In this document: positions 51,891 through 60,673 of the stretch, in pieces
How positions within the stretch are numbered: position 1 is the first letter of the stretch
Layout of the letters: each line of letters starts with the position of its first letter
Assembly (NCBI GenBank): GCA_963754385.1
Contig: CAVWGE010000002.1
Location: forward strand, 124,001-188,000
Length of the DNA: 64,000 nucleotides
Reading direction: 5' to 3'
Origin: 9FT-COMBO-48-23 sp963754385
Lineage (GTDB): Bacteria > Chloroflexota > Dehalococcoidia > GIF9 > UBA5629
The notes under the pieces: generated by a model
What the model saw: only the letters and a program-made list of their open reading frames with translations
What the model was told of the DNA's origin: nothing
Database searches by the model: none
Translations under genes and position numbers: made by a program

Positions 51891-53405
51891 CTAATTCAAG
51901 TTAAATCCGTTAAATCCTAATTGTTTAGGTTCCTCCGGTTTCGTCCTACCTATCTTTTGCCAAGCGGATTTAGCTCCATGCCTATCTGGTACCAATTCTA
52001 TCAATCCTTGCTGTCGCAATCTGTTAAATACTTTTTTCATCGAATTCTCTGATTTAATCCCTGTGATTATTCTTGCTTCAGAATTACTAATTGACGTGTG
52101 GCTATTTAAATATTCCAAGACAGTTTCCTCTGGTGATGCCAAAGGTTCATGATATATGTAAACAATAACACTGTTTTCATATTCTTTAATTTCCGGCATT
52201 TTCAACTTCAGTCTCCTCATTGCCTCAAATGCCGTATTCAATCCCTCTCCTATATCTCTGTTTGGTGGATCTGGGAATCTATTTATTAAGTGCACTATCT
52301 TACCGTTGCGTGCATATTGTTCACGCAATATATTCTTTTCTGTTATATGGCCAGGTAGACAACCCGGGCTTTCTATCTCAATTCTATTGTCAAAAATGCG
52401 GACTTGTATATCGGTAGCTATACTATAGTCACGATGAAGCACAGCATTAGTGATAACTTCATGTAGAGTTTCGTGAGGATACTTTATTGACATTAGTCGT
52501 CCTTGACCAAGAATAGGCACACTCTCAACCATATCTACGACCTTCGATACAGTTTCCTTTATAATGTTATAGATACAACCTTCAACAGTTATGATTTCCG
52601 GAACTAGTGCTTCTCTATCACCATAAGATTCCCGCGTTCGATAGCGCAGTATTTTGATACTGCAATGTTTAGGGAGAAATGTTTGCGGTTCCTCTGAGAA
52701 CAGAAGAATAGCAGCAACCGTGGGTCTACCTGATATCACAAATTGTCGTTTGTGTAAGAAATTCTTAGGATCAGATGATGGGACATAATATTTCAAGAAG
52801 CCTTTAAGTATATCTGAATCCTCTATTATAACGGGGTCAACATTTAATAATTCAGTTTCAAATAATATTACGCCCTTGTTGTATTCTAGTTGCCTAAGTT
52901 TTTGAGGCGTATCCATGGGCAAATTTTGAGCACCCCTACGCACATAAGGTATATGATTTGAAGCGTGCTTAACTTCTCTGACTTTGTCAATATCTACTTT
53001 AAGGACCAAGCCATCACAGCCTTCACATGTAAGAAAAACATATGAGAAATCTGAACTCAATGGAAATGTTTGCTCAAGGGCCTGCAAATGCCCATTTGCG
53101 GCTTCTTGATCAGGAAAACCTCTCCATCTTCTTATTTTCGTCTTACGCCTTTTATATTCACGAATTCCTATAAATAATTCTCCTCCTGCTGTGTTCGCAA
53201 AGGCAGATAATGTTTCTGTAAGTTTACTAGGACTAATTTCCTTGGACTTCAAATCCAAGAAATGTCCTTCTTCTGCGCAGAGGATTTGTTCTTTCTCCTC
53301 AACACTAATATTTACGGTATTTATGGTGCTACCATTTGACATATTTACGAACGGATTTCCTGTCATCTGTATGATTACTGTATTCTCAGAATCGTTATTT
53401 GTCAA
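51891..53405 (-). CDS. AlbA_2/Schlafen-type and GHKL-ATPase-like protein with winged helix
   Basis: 504 aa of the family often annotated as ATP-binding or RecG-related transcriptional regulator. AlbA_2 domain at about 30-150 (LTETLSAFANTAGGELFIGI, then YVRRGAQNLPM), a linker, a C-terminal ATP-binding-like domain (about 290-400; LHEVITNAVLHRDYS, EIESPGCLPGHIT, NRDIGEGLNTAFEAMRRL), and a winged-helix end (about 430-490). Some AlbA_2 proteins act in phage defence or transcription control; the role here is not known. It is much more AT-rich than its surroundings, suggesting transfer. Confidence 0.8.
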   Translation of the reverse strand: MTNNDSENTVIIQMTGNPFVNMSNGSTINTVNISVEEKEQILCAEEGHFLDLKSKEISPSKLTETLSAFANTAGGELFIGIREYKRRKTKIRRWRGFPDQEAANGHLQALEQTFPLSSDFSYVFLTCEGCDGLVLKVDIDKVREVKHASNHIPYVRRGAQNLPMDTPQKLRQLEYNKGVILFETELLNVDPVIIEDSDILKGFLKYYVPSSDPKNFLHKRQFVISGRPTVAAILLFSEEPQTFLPKHCSIKILRYRTRESYGDREALVPEIITVEGCIYNIIKETVSKVVDMVESVPILGQGRLMSIKYPHETLHEVITNAVLHRDYSIATDIQVRIFDNRIEIESPGCLPGHITEKNILREQYARNGKIVHLINRFPDPPNRDIGEGLNTAFEAMRRLKLKMPEIKEYENSVIVYIYHEPLASPEETVLEYLNSHTSISNSEARIITGIKSENSMKKVFNRLRQQGLIELVPDRHGAKSAWQKIGRTKPEEPKQLGFNGFNLN

Positions 53406-53481
53406 TAGGCGGACGACACGCAGGTTTTTTTAAGTTCCCCGCGAGCCAGCGACTTTTCCTGCGCTCACCACTTCCCCGTCT

Positions 53482-54534
53482 TCAGTCGTTACCGAAAACC
53501 ATCATGAGGGCTATGTCACCCTCTGCTTTGTACTTCCCGTCCATGAACATCTTGGCACCATCGGCTCTTCCCTGGATAATATCCGCCCAGACCTCGAAGA
53601 GGCTTTCTACGGTACAGTCGGCTTTTTCAGCTTTTCCCTGGTGCGCTGTGCAGCTATTCCGGTCGATGACGAAATAACAGGAACCCGGTGCCTCACCTGT
53701 GAAGTTGAATTGCAGAGTGCCCTTTTTGTCTCCTGCCTTGAGCGAGTTAAAAGCAAAGCTGAACATTGCCATCAATGTAGCAATAGAGTTGGGTCGTGGA
53801 GCGCGGCCCTGTTTGCTTGCCTCAGCCATGGTGAGCCGCTCGTCGATGAGCGTCTGCCACATACAGTTGGATGTGGCTACCATAATGGCATGGTCGGTCA
53901 GCGGCTGCTTGATACGGGCCATGGTTTCCTGAGTGACGGACCGTTGCTTCACTATCTCCCGGCCAGCCTGCTCCGTGGCATCCAGTATGTCTTTAAGTCT
54001 CCATGAGTGCAACATGGCTTCGGAGGCAGGCCTGTAAATCTCAGCCAGCAATCCACTACCCCTGCCAAAGGTCTTCTTTGCCCAGAAGGATAAGGCATCG
54101 AATACAGAATCATCCGGAAAGGCGGCTACCGAGAGCAGCACGGCAGCAGGACGCCTGCTGCGCAGCGGATGTACTGTCCTTTCGCCTTCACGCTCAAGGT
54201 AAGGGAGCAGCGAGGGCAGGGTGCGCTCGATGAAAGCTTTCATCTCGGCATTAACGCCATAATGGTAAAGCGGCGAGGCATAAACCGCGATGTCGGCTTC
54301 GAGCCACTTCGGGAATAGCTCGAGTGCCATATCATCCTTGTGCACGCAGACACCCGGCGTCTTGGTCCAGCAGGTATAACAACCCCTGCAGTAGTTTATC
54401 TTCTTCTTGCGCAGCTCAACCACCTCCACCTCTGCTCCCACATCACGCATACCCGCGACAAGATGAGAAAGTAACAACTCCGTCTTGCTCTGGCCTTTTA
54501 TCCTGGGGCTTGAATTCAGGGCGAGGACCTTCAT
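53482..54534 (-). CDS. flavodoxin-fold reductase fused to a C-terminal SCP2-like domain
   Basis: 350 aa from the ATG at 54534 (MKVLALNSSPR), the family start; the frame extends upstream but that part is not protein-like. Residues 1-190: NADPH-dependent FMN-reductase/iron-sulfur flavoprotein fold with LNSSPRIKGQSKTELLL, CRGCYTCWTKTPGVC (Cys cluster) and SPLYHYGVNAEMKAF. Residues about 230-350: an SCP2-type domain (GTLQFNFTGEAPGSCYFVID and the closing DGKYKAEGDIALMM). The fusion of a flavoprotein with a lipid-binding module is uncommon; the substrate is unknown. Confidence 0.82.
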   Translation of the reverse strand: MKVLALNSSPRIKGQSKTELLLSHLVAGMRDVGAEVEVVELRKKKINYCRGCYTCWTKTPGVCVHKDDMALELFPKWLEADIAVYASPLYHYGVNAEMKAFIERTLPSLLPYLEREGERTVHPLRSRRPAAVLLSVAAFPDDSVFDALSFWAKKTFGRGSGLLAEIYRPASEAMLHSWRLKDILDATEQAGREIVKQRSVTQETMARIKQPLTDHAIMVATSNCMWQTLIDERLTMAEASKQGRAPRPNSIATLMAMFSFAFNSLKAGDKKGTLQFNFTGEAPGSCYFVIDRNSCTAHQGKAEKADCTVESLFEVWADIIQGRADGAKMFMDGKYKAEGDIALMMVFGND

Positions 54535-54607
54535 CTCAACCTCCTTGAATGAACTTATAATCCCTATGATAGTAGAATAATGCCACGAGAGCAAAATGCA
54601 GCAATGT

Positions 54608-54759
54608 GTTTGCCTCGTACGAGCCGGACTGCTATACCAACCAGCGTCGTGGACTACGAGATTGTCATCGGGCTGGAGGTGCATGCTCAACTGCTGGCTA
54701 AGAGCAAGATGTTCTGCTCCTGCAGCGCGGATTATGCCAGCGCACCGCCTAAGCCGTAG
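54608..54759 (+). pseudogene. truncated copy of the gatB 5' end
   Basis: Its first 136 bases (54608-54743) match 57997-58132 at about 94 percent identity, including 41 bases upstream of the gatB GTG. It reads GTG-DYEIVIGLEVHAQLLAKSKMF and then ends, ASAPPKP, in a TAG at 54757-54759. The last bases overlap the catalase stop region. The differences between copies are almost all G/A or C/T changes. It marks one edge of the catalase-rlmN segment. Confidence 0.85.
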
Positions 54760-56257
54760 CCTTTGCCCGGTCTTCCTGAGACATTTCCGCCAGGCGTTTT
54801 ACCTCCTTGACATCAAGACCCAGTCCCTGGGCCACGCGGCGGCCATATTCAGCGTCAGCCTTGTAGAAGACGGCTGTTTGACGTAATTGAATCCGCTTCT
54901 TGGCATTGCACAAATGTGATGTGATATTGCCAACCAGGTGGTCTCGGTCCTCATCTGTCATCACCCGGCGATAGAGCTCTCCAGACTGGAAGAAGTCATC
55001 ATTGGGATGCGTATAAGGATGACGAGCTGCCTGCCCGGAAACATCAAACGGTGGCTCAGCAACATCCGGCTTGGGCTGCGGGCCGCCAAAGCTATTGGGG
55101 TAGTAGTTCGGGCTGTCCCCGCTGTTGTCGCCGAAACACATGAAGCCATCGCGTTGATAGTAATTAACCTTTGTTGCCTTCGGTGCGTTAATGGGCAGAA
55201 GATGATAGTTGGGCCCCAGGCGATGGAGATGTGTATCATGGTAGGAAAACAGCCGCCCCTGGAGCATCTTGTCAGGCGATGCTGCAATCCCGGGAACGAA
55301 GTTAGCCGGGGAGAAAGCAGCCTGTTCCACCTCGGCAAAGTAATTCTTGGGATTCCGGTTTAGTACCAGGCGTCCTATTGTGATCGGCGGGTAGTCGGCA
55401 TGGAACCAGACCTTGGTAATATCGAAGGGATCGAAGCGATATTTATTAGCCTTCTCAGGAGTCATGATCTGGACTTCCAGTCGCCAGGACGGATAATCAC
55501 CACGTTCGATAGCCTCACAGAGGTCGCGTGTGGCATGGTCTGGGTCTTGCCCCTTCATTTTGGTGGCTTCGTCACGGGTGAGATTCTGAATGCCTTGCTC
55601 GGTTTTAAAGTGATACTGCACCCAGTAATATTCGCCCTTCTCGTTGTACCACTTGTACGTGTGACTGCTGTAGCCGTTCATGTGCCGGAATGTCTTGGGT
55701 GTTCCCCGGTCTGAAAACAGGATGGTTACCTGATGGACAGATTCCGGTGTAAGGGAAAGGAAGTCCCAGAACATGTCGGCATCTTTGAGGTTAGTACCCG
55801 GATGGCGTTTCTGCGTGTGGATGAAATCGGAGAATTTCAGCGGGTCGCGGATGAAGAAAACCGGGGTATTGTTTCCAACCATATCGTAATTGCCTTCTTC
55901 GGTATAGAACTTCAAGGCGAATCCGCGAGGGTCTCGCTCCGCGTCAGCCAACCCCCTCTCACCACCCACGGTGGAAAAGCGGGCAAATACCTCGGTGCGC
56001 TTTCCTTTCTTAGATAAAAAGGCGGCCCTCGTGTATTTGGTTACGTCGGCAGTAACCTCGAAATAGCCGTGCGCACCTGCACCCTTGGCATGGACCACGC
56101 GCTCCGGTATGCGCTCCCGGTCGAAATGCCCCATCTTTTCCAGCAAGTGGACATCCTGCATAAGCACAGGCCCGGGGCTGCCCGCAGTTTTACTGTTCTG
56201 GTCATTATCAACCGGTGCGCCAAAACCGGTAGTGTATACCTTTTTCTCCTGTTTCAT
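54749..56257 (-). CDS. katA: catalase, monofunctional heme type
   Basis: Breaks down hydrogen peroxide. About 502 aa from the ATG at 56257 (GGAGGTGACATT just before it); an earlier in-frame start (56275) lies within that ribosome site. Small-subunit clade catalase. Seen: MQDVHLLEKMGHFDRERIPERVVHAKG (with the catalytic His downstream: VVHAKGAGAHGYFEVT), RFSTVGGERGLADAERDPRGFA, the Asn in GNNTPVFF, and the heme-ligand Tyr in RLFSYHDTHLHRLGPNY near residue 340. Its 3' end abuts a gatB fragment and may have been slightly changed by the recombination (ends RAKATA). Upstream are a promoter with a 19-bp operator and a 5' hairpin. Confidence 0.95.
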   Translation of the reverse strand: MKQEKKVYTTGFGAPVDNDQNSKTAGSPGPVLMQDVHLLEKMGHFDRERIPERVVHAKGAGAHGYFEVTADVTKYTRAAFLSKKGKRTEVFARFSTVGGERGLADAERDPRGFALKFYTEEGNYDMVGNNTPVFFIRDPLKFSDFIHTQKRHPGTNLKDADMFWDFLSLTPESVHQVTILFSDRGTPKTFRHMNGYSSHTYKWYNEKGEYYWVQYHFKTEQGIQNLTRDEATKMKGQDPDHATRDLCEAIERGDYPSWRLEVQIMTPEKANKYRFDPFDITKVWFHADYPPITIGRLVLNRNPKNYFAEVEQAAFSPANFVPGIAASPDKMLQGRLFSYHDTHLHRLGPNYHLLPINAPKATKVNYYQRDGFMCFGDNSGDSPNYYPNSFGGPQPKPDVAEPPFDVSGQAARHPYTHPNDDFFQSGELYRRVMTDEDRDHLVGNITSHLCNAKKRIQLRQTAVFYKADAEYGRRVAQGLGLDVKEVKRLAEMSQEDRAKATA

Positions 56258-56294
56258 AATGTCACCTCCAAGCAAAAGATTAGTAAAATCCCAA

Positions 56295-56334
56295 GGGCAC
56301 GGGTTTACCGCTTATTAAAGCGATTCCCGTGCCC
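56295..56334 (-). promoter_or_regulatory. hairpin in the catalase 5' untranslated leader
   Basis: GGGCACGGG (56295-56303) and CCCGTGCCC (56326-56334) form a 9-bp G+C-rich stem, with CGCTT/AAGCG pairing inside. It lies between the predicted start site and the ribosome site, so it could influence mRNA stability or translation. Confidence 0.4.
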
Positions 56335-56394
56335 CTATCAACCAAACATATGCTCCCTCCAGCCCCGTGCTACGTTTTGATGCCTATTCTACAG

Positions 56395-56434
56395 ACTAGA
56401 CTTTAAGTCTAGTTATCTCACGGGGAGTTGTCAA
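56395..56434 (-). promoter_or_regulatory. catalase promoter with overlapping 19-bp perfect palindrome
   Basis: On the minus strand: TTGACA (complement of 56429-56434), 17 nt, TAGACT (complement of 56406-56411). The -10 lies inside ACTAGACTT-T-AAGTCTAGT (56395-56413), an inverted repeat of 9-bp perfect arms. This fits a repressor that blocks the promoter, most likely a Fur/PerR-type peroxide or metal regulator; the sequence is not the standard PerR or Fur box, so the identity is open. Confidence 0.65.
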
Positions 56435-56732
56435 GATGTGCGTAACTATGCAAAGCAGAGTAATTTGCATTTATTAACAGCCACGAAAACTTATCCACCG
56501 CAACCAGCTGAGCCCCACTCAACAACCATCATTGCTTAAATCGTTTCATCACAGGTCCAGGGCAAAGGCGATTGCTGGCACTGTCATATCTTATCGTCTG
56601 AACCCAGTTTGCACAATCCGTCACTTTGTGCGGCGCTACATGCGTACACACCTCGGAAGAGCGCAACATGGTTAAACTTTTACTGTCCTCTAGGCTAGTG
56701 CGACACTGCGGGTTCGGTAGTGATTGATACCT

Positions 56733-57806
56733 CTAGCCAAGAGGCCGGTCAAGTGCTTCTCCGATTGTGCGCTGCCGCAACTGCCCGCATGCTGCATCAA
56801 TGTCCGAACCACGCTGAATCCGCTGCGTAATTTGGATACCCGCATCGTCTAGAATTTCACGGAAAGCCCGGATATGTTTCGGCGAAGGAGCACGGAAAGC
56901 GAGACCGCAGACTGGATTGTACGGAATCAAGTTCACGTGGCAGTTCAGCCCATATAGCACCTTCGCCAATTCACGTGCTTCGGCGATGCCATCGTTGACT
57001 CTATCGAACAAGCAATACTCGAATGTTACCCGCCGCCCAGTCTGCCGCATGTATTCGCGACAAGCGTCTATGATTTCAGCGACACTCCACTTGATCATCT
57101 TGGGGATAAGTTGCCGGCGCAGACCATCGGTAGGAGCATGAAGAGAGACCGCCAAGGTGATCTGCAACTTTTCCCCCATTAACTTGCGGATGCCGGGAAC
57201 AAAGCCAACCGTACTCACAGTCAAATGCCGCATGCTAATACCTAGTTCACTGTTCAGCAGTTGCATCGCTTTGACGCTCGCTTCGTAGTTGAGTAGCGGC
57301 TCTCCCATACCCATGAATGTAACATGGTCAATACGGCAACTTCGGCTATCAATTTTAAATGGTTGATTTCGCACTGCTTCTTGCACTGCCAGCACCTGAT
57401 CTACAACCTCGCCTGCGGTAAGGTTGCGGATATAACCACTCAACCCAGTGGCACAAAAAATGCAGCCGATTGGACAGCCCACCTGTGTAGACAGACAGCA
57501 ACTGAAACGGTCCGGGTATGGCAAGCCCACGGTTTCCACGTTTGAGCCATCGTGCATTGCTAGCAACAGCTTTATCGTTCCATCCCGGCTACGCTGGACA
57601 GTGACAATTTGGGAGCGATGAATCTCATATTTCTTCTCGAGCCGTGCGCGCAGTTTATTGGGCAGGTTGGTCATGTCATCAAACGTGCGCGCCCCACGCT
57701 GATAAATCCACTCTGCTAGCTGCTTGCCCCGATACGCCGGTTCGCCATCCTCTTGTACTAGCGCACACAGTTCGTCTGTATTCAATCCTAAGAGTACCTT
57801 CAGCAT
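56733..57806 (-). CDS. rlmN: dual-specificity rRNA/tRNA adenine-C2 methyltransferase
   Basis: Radical-SAM enzyme methylating C2 of A2503 in 23S rRNA and A37 in some tRNAs. 357 aa. The iron-sulfur cluster motif CPIGCIFC (Cys111, 115, 118) is followed by ATGLSGYIRNLTAGEVVDQVL, and the mechanistic Cys in DIDAACGQLRQ (about residue 340). Also SMRHLTVSTVGFVPGI and VSLHAPTD. It lies in the catalase segment between the two gatB copies. Confidence 0.95.
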   Translation of the reverse strand: MLKVLLGLNTDELCALVQEDGEPAYRGKQLAEWIYQRGARTFDDMTNLPNKLRARLEKKYEIHRSQIVTVQRSRDGTIKLLLAMHDGSNVETVGLPYPDRFSCCLSTQVGCPIGCIFCATGLSGYIRNLTAGEVVDQVLAVQEAVRNQPFKIDSRSCRIDHVTFMGMGEPLLNYEASVKAMQLLNSELGISMRHLTVSTVGFVPGIRKLMGEKLQITLAVSLHAPTDGLRRQLIPKMIKWSVAEIIDACREYMRQTGRRVTFEYCLFDRVNDGIAEARELAKVLYGLNCHVNLIPYNPVCGLAFRAPSPKHIRAFREILDDAGIQITQRIQRGSDIDAACGQLRQRTIGEALDRPLG

Positions 57807-58037
57807 GGTCTACTTATAATCCTACATGTTGTCTCTGATGAATAATTATCTCAAAGGCGCTGGGGGTAAACAAGCCTGCTGATGTGTCATACCCTAGTCG
57901 TACATACGATGGGCAAAGATACGCGGAAGCAAAGTACCAATGCAAATTAACAGAAAGCCAATTTGTTTGGTACCGCACTTCACTCCGTCGTCATCCGTTT
58001 GCCTCGTACGAGCCAGACTGCTATACTAACCAACATC

Positions 58038-59522
58038 GTGGACTACGAGATTATCATCGGGCTGGAGGTGCATGCTCAACTGCTGACTAAGAGCAAGATG
58101 TTCTGCTCCTGCAGCGCGGATTATGCTAACGCCCCACCCAATACACACGTCTGCCCCATCTGCCTGGGTATGCCCGGCGTACTGCCGGCAATCAACGAGA
58201 AGGCGATAGAATATACCGTGATGACCGCTCTAGCCCTCAACTGCACCATCGCCGAACACGCCAAGTTCGACCGCAAGAACTACCCTTACCCCGATTTGAT
58301 GAAAGGCTATCAAATCTCACAGTACGATGCGCCTATGAGCAAGCAGGGCTGGCTAACGATTGGCGTCAACGGCAATAAAAAGAAAATAGGCATTACCCGC
58401 GTTCACCTGGAAGAAGATGTGGCCAAACTGACCCATTGCACCTCTCCGGAGGGTGAAAGCTACAGCCTGGTGGACGTCAACCGTTCCGGTGTGCCCCTCA
58501 TGGAAATCGTAGGCGAGCCGGATATCAGCTCACCTGAGGAAGCCAGACAGTACCTGATGAAGCTGCGCACTATTCTACAGTACCTGGGCGTGTCAACGGG
58601 CAATATGGAGGAGGGCAGCTTCAGGTGCGATGCCAATATCAGCATACGTCCGAAGGGTACCACTGAATTGCTGTCAAAGGTAGAGGTCAAGAACATGAAC
58701 AGCTTCAAAGCCGTGTACCGGGCACTGGACTACGAAGCTAAACGCCAGGAAGAGGTACTGGGAAAGGGAGGTAAGCTGGTGCAGGAGACGCGGGGCTGGG
58801 TGGAGCCGAAGGGCATAACCGTCAGCCAGAGAAGCAAGGAATATGCACATGATTACCGATACTTCCCCGAGCCCGATTTGCCGCCGCTGGTTTTCAGCAA
58901 AAGCTGGGTAGAGGAAATCAGGTCGCGCCTGCCCGAGTTGCCTGATGTCAGGCGAGACCGTTTCCTGTCTCAGTACGGTCTGTCGCTATACGACGCCAGC
59001 TTGCTCGTGGATTCAAAACCGATGGCAAACTACTTCGAGGACTGCGTCAAATTGATGACTGGCACCTCGAACGGAGCCGATTTGCCCAAGAAGGCTAAAA
59101 CGGTAAGCAACTGGCTGCTGGGCGACTTCAGCCGGATGCTGAACGCCACCAATACCAGCATTGAAGATACCAAGGTCACCCCGAAGCATCTGGCAGAGCT
59201 ACTGGATTTAGCCGACAAGGGAACGCTCAGCGGTCCGGCAGCTAAAGCAGTCTTCGAAGACATGTTCCTCAGCGGCAAGAAAGCCGGCGACATCGTAGCT
59301 GAGAAGGGGCTGAGCCAGATAAGCAGCTCGGAGGAAATAGAGAAAATCATAGCCGAGGTGATAGCCGGCAACCGCCAGGCAGTGTCCGATTACGAGTCAG
59401 GGAAGCAACAGGCGCTGGCTTTTCTCATCGGTCAGGTGATGAAGGCGACCAAAGGGCGGGCGAACCCCGGTGTGGCAAAAGAAATCCTGTTACATAAACT
59501 CGGAGGTAAACAGAATGACTAA
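58038..59522 (+). CDS. gatB: Asp/Glu-tRNA amidotransferase subunit B
   Basis: Part of the GatCAB complex that converts Glu-tRNA(Gln) and Asp-tRNA(Asn). About 494 aa from the GTG at 58038 (DYEIIIGLEVHAQL fits the family start); an ATG at 57963 would add 25 residues. Seen: FCSCSADYANAPPNTHVCPICLGMPGVLP (zinc cysteines), KNYPYPDLMKGYQISQYDAP, PLMEIVGEPDI, and YRYFPEPDLPPL. No Shine-Dalgarno is obvious. gatA and gatC are not in the window. It overlaps secG by 8 bases. Its 5' end is duplicated at 54608-54759. Confidence 0.96.
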   Translation: MDYEIIIGLEVHAQLLTKSKMFCSCSADYANAPPNTHVCPICLGMPGVLPAINEKAIEYTVMTALALNCTIAEHAKFDRKNYPYPDLMKGYQISQYDAPMSKQGWLTIGVNGNKKKIGITRVHLEEDVAKLTHCTSPEGESYSLVDVNRSGVPLMEIVGEPDISSPEEARQYLMKLRTILQYLGVSTGNMEEGSFRCDANISIRPKGTTELLSKVEVKNMNSFKAVYRALDYEAKRQEEVLGKGGKLVQETRGWVEPKGITVSQRSKEYAHDYRYFPEPDLPPLVFSKSWVEEIRSRLPELPDVRRDRFLSQYGLSLYDASLLVDSKPMANYFEDCVKLMTGTSNGADLPKKAKTVSNWLLGDFSRMLNATNTSIEDTKVTPKHLAELLDLADKGTLSGPAAKAVFEDMFLSGKKAGDIVAEKGLSQISSSEEIEKIIAEVIAGNRQAVSDYESGKQQALAFLIGQVMKATKGRANPGVAKEILLHKLGGKQND

Positions 59523-59733
59523 CTATCTACTTATTGCCCAGATTGTGGTAGCCGTAATCTTGATTATCGTACTTATGCTACAGGTTCATGGCGGCGGACT
59601 TGGAGGTATATTCGGACAGGCAGATAGCGTCTACAGGACACGGCGAGGCACGGAAAAAACCCTTCTCCAGTTCACCATCGGCTTAACTATCTTATTTGTC
59701 ATCATTTGCATCCTGGTTGTCGTCACCTCCTAG
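59515..59733 (+). CDS. secG: protein-export membrane protein SecG
   Basis: 72 aa from the ATG at 59515, which has CGGAGGT upstream; a longer frame in gatB is a shadow. Two hydrophobic helices (about residues 4-22 and 51-70) with the Gly-rich loop HGGGLGGIFGQADSVYRTRRGTEK between, the SecG signature. Helps SecYEG translocation. Confidence 0.92.
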   Translation: MTNYLLIAQIVVAVILIIVLMLQVHGGGLGGIFGQADSVYRTRRGTEKTLLQFTIGLTILFVIICILVVVTS

Positions 59734-59735
59734 AA

Positions 59736-59792
59736 TGTAGTGGCGACCCTTTAGGGTCGCCTCGGCGGGGTTGAAACCCCGCCGCTACATTT
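59736..59792. repeat. double-hairpin repeat element, copy 1
   Basis: TGTAG and CTACA close a junction that encloses two perfect hairpins: GGCGACCC-TTTA-GGGTCGCC and GGCGGGGTT-GA-AACCCCGCC. The same architecture, with different stem sequences, is found at 61525-61584. It lies between secG and the SAM adenosyltransferase gene. Confidence 0.65.
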
Positions 59793-59831
59793 CGAGATTC
59801 TTCGCTACTCTCAGAATGACAGGAAAAGGAC

Positions 59832-60668
59832 ATGGCTCCGGTAATAACCTTGACCACAGACTTCGGCACTGGCGATGCCTACGTAGCCAGCATGAAGGGG
59901 GTAATACTGACCATCAACCCGAAGGCAGTCATCATTGACATCTGCCATTCAATCGAGCCGCAGAATATACTACAGGCAGCTTTCATACTCAGCACCGCCT
60001 ACCGCTATTTCCCCGAAGGAACAATACATCTGGCTGTAGTCGACCCGGGCGTCGGCAGCCAGCGAAAAGCCGTTATCCTGAAAACGCCAAAAGCTTTCTT
60101 TATAGCGCCGGATAACGGTGTCCTGAGCTACATAATAGACGAACTGGACGCAGCGCCGGCTAAGCCGGCTCATCATTTCTCTCCCAAGCCTCAACAGCAG
60201 AAACTAGGAACGGGGCTTGAGGCAATCGCCATCACCAACCCCGATTTCCGGCGAAAGCCGGTCAGCACTACCTTTCACGGGCGGGATATCTTCGCCCCGG
60301 CTGCCGCCCATCTCTCGCTCGGCGTGCCTCTACACAAGTTCGGCGACAGCCTGAGCCATGTTTTCACCTTCCGCATACCGCAGCCTTTACGTGACAACCA
60401 GGGAAACCTTACCGGCTGCGTTCTCCACATAGACAACTTCGGCAACCTGATTACCAATATCAGGAGCGGCGGTTTGCCGGGTGAAAAAGTTACCATAACT
60501 ATCGGCGACCGGCACATAGACGGTATAAGCCAGTTCTACACCGAGAAAGAAGGCCTGGCGGCCATCATCGGCAGCAGCGGCTACCTGGAGATATCGCTCA
60601 AGAACGGCAATGCCGCCGCCTTTCTGGGCATGAAGGTAGGAGACGAAATAAGGCTGGAAGGAGGTTGA
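59832..60668 (+). CDS. SAM hydroxide adenosyltransferase (DUF62 family)
   Basis: 278 aa of the fluorinase/chlorinase superfamily that hydrolyses S-adenosylmethionine to adenosine and methionine using hydroxide. Seen: LTTDFGTGDAYVASMKG, AVIIDICHSIEPQNILQAA, VVDPGVGSQRKAVI, APDNGVLSYI, and FHGRDIFAPAAAHLS with the catalytic His-Gly-Arg-Asp. The fluorinase 23-residue loop is absent. The next gene's TTG overlaps its stop. Confidence 0.9.
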   Translation: MAPVITLTTDFGTGDAYVASMKGVILTINPKAVIIDICHSIEPQNILQAAFILSTAYRYFPEGTIHLAVVDPGVGSQRKAVILKTPKAFFIAPDNGVLSYIIDELDAAPAKPAHHFSPKPQQQKLGTGLEAIAITNPDFRRKPVSTTFHGRDIFAPAAAHLSLGVPLHKFGDSLSHVFTFRIPQPLRDNQGNLTGCVLHIDNFGNLITNIRSGGLPGEKVTITIGDRHIDGISQFYTEKEGLAAIIGSSGYLEISLKNGNAAAFLGMKVGDEIRLEGG

Positions 60669-60673
60669 AGGAA

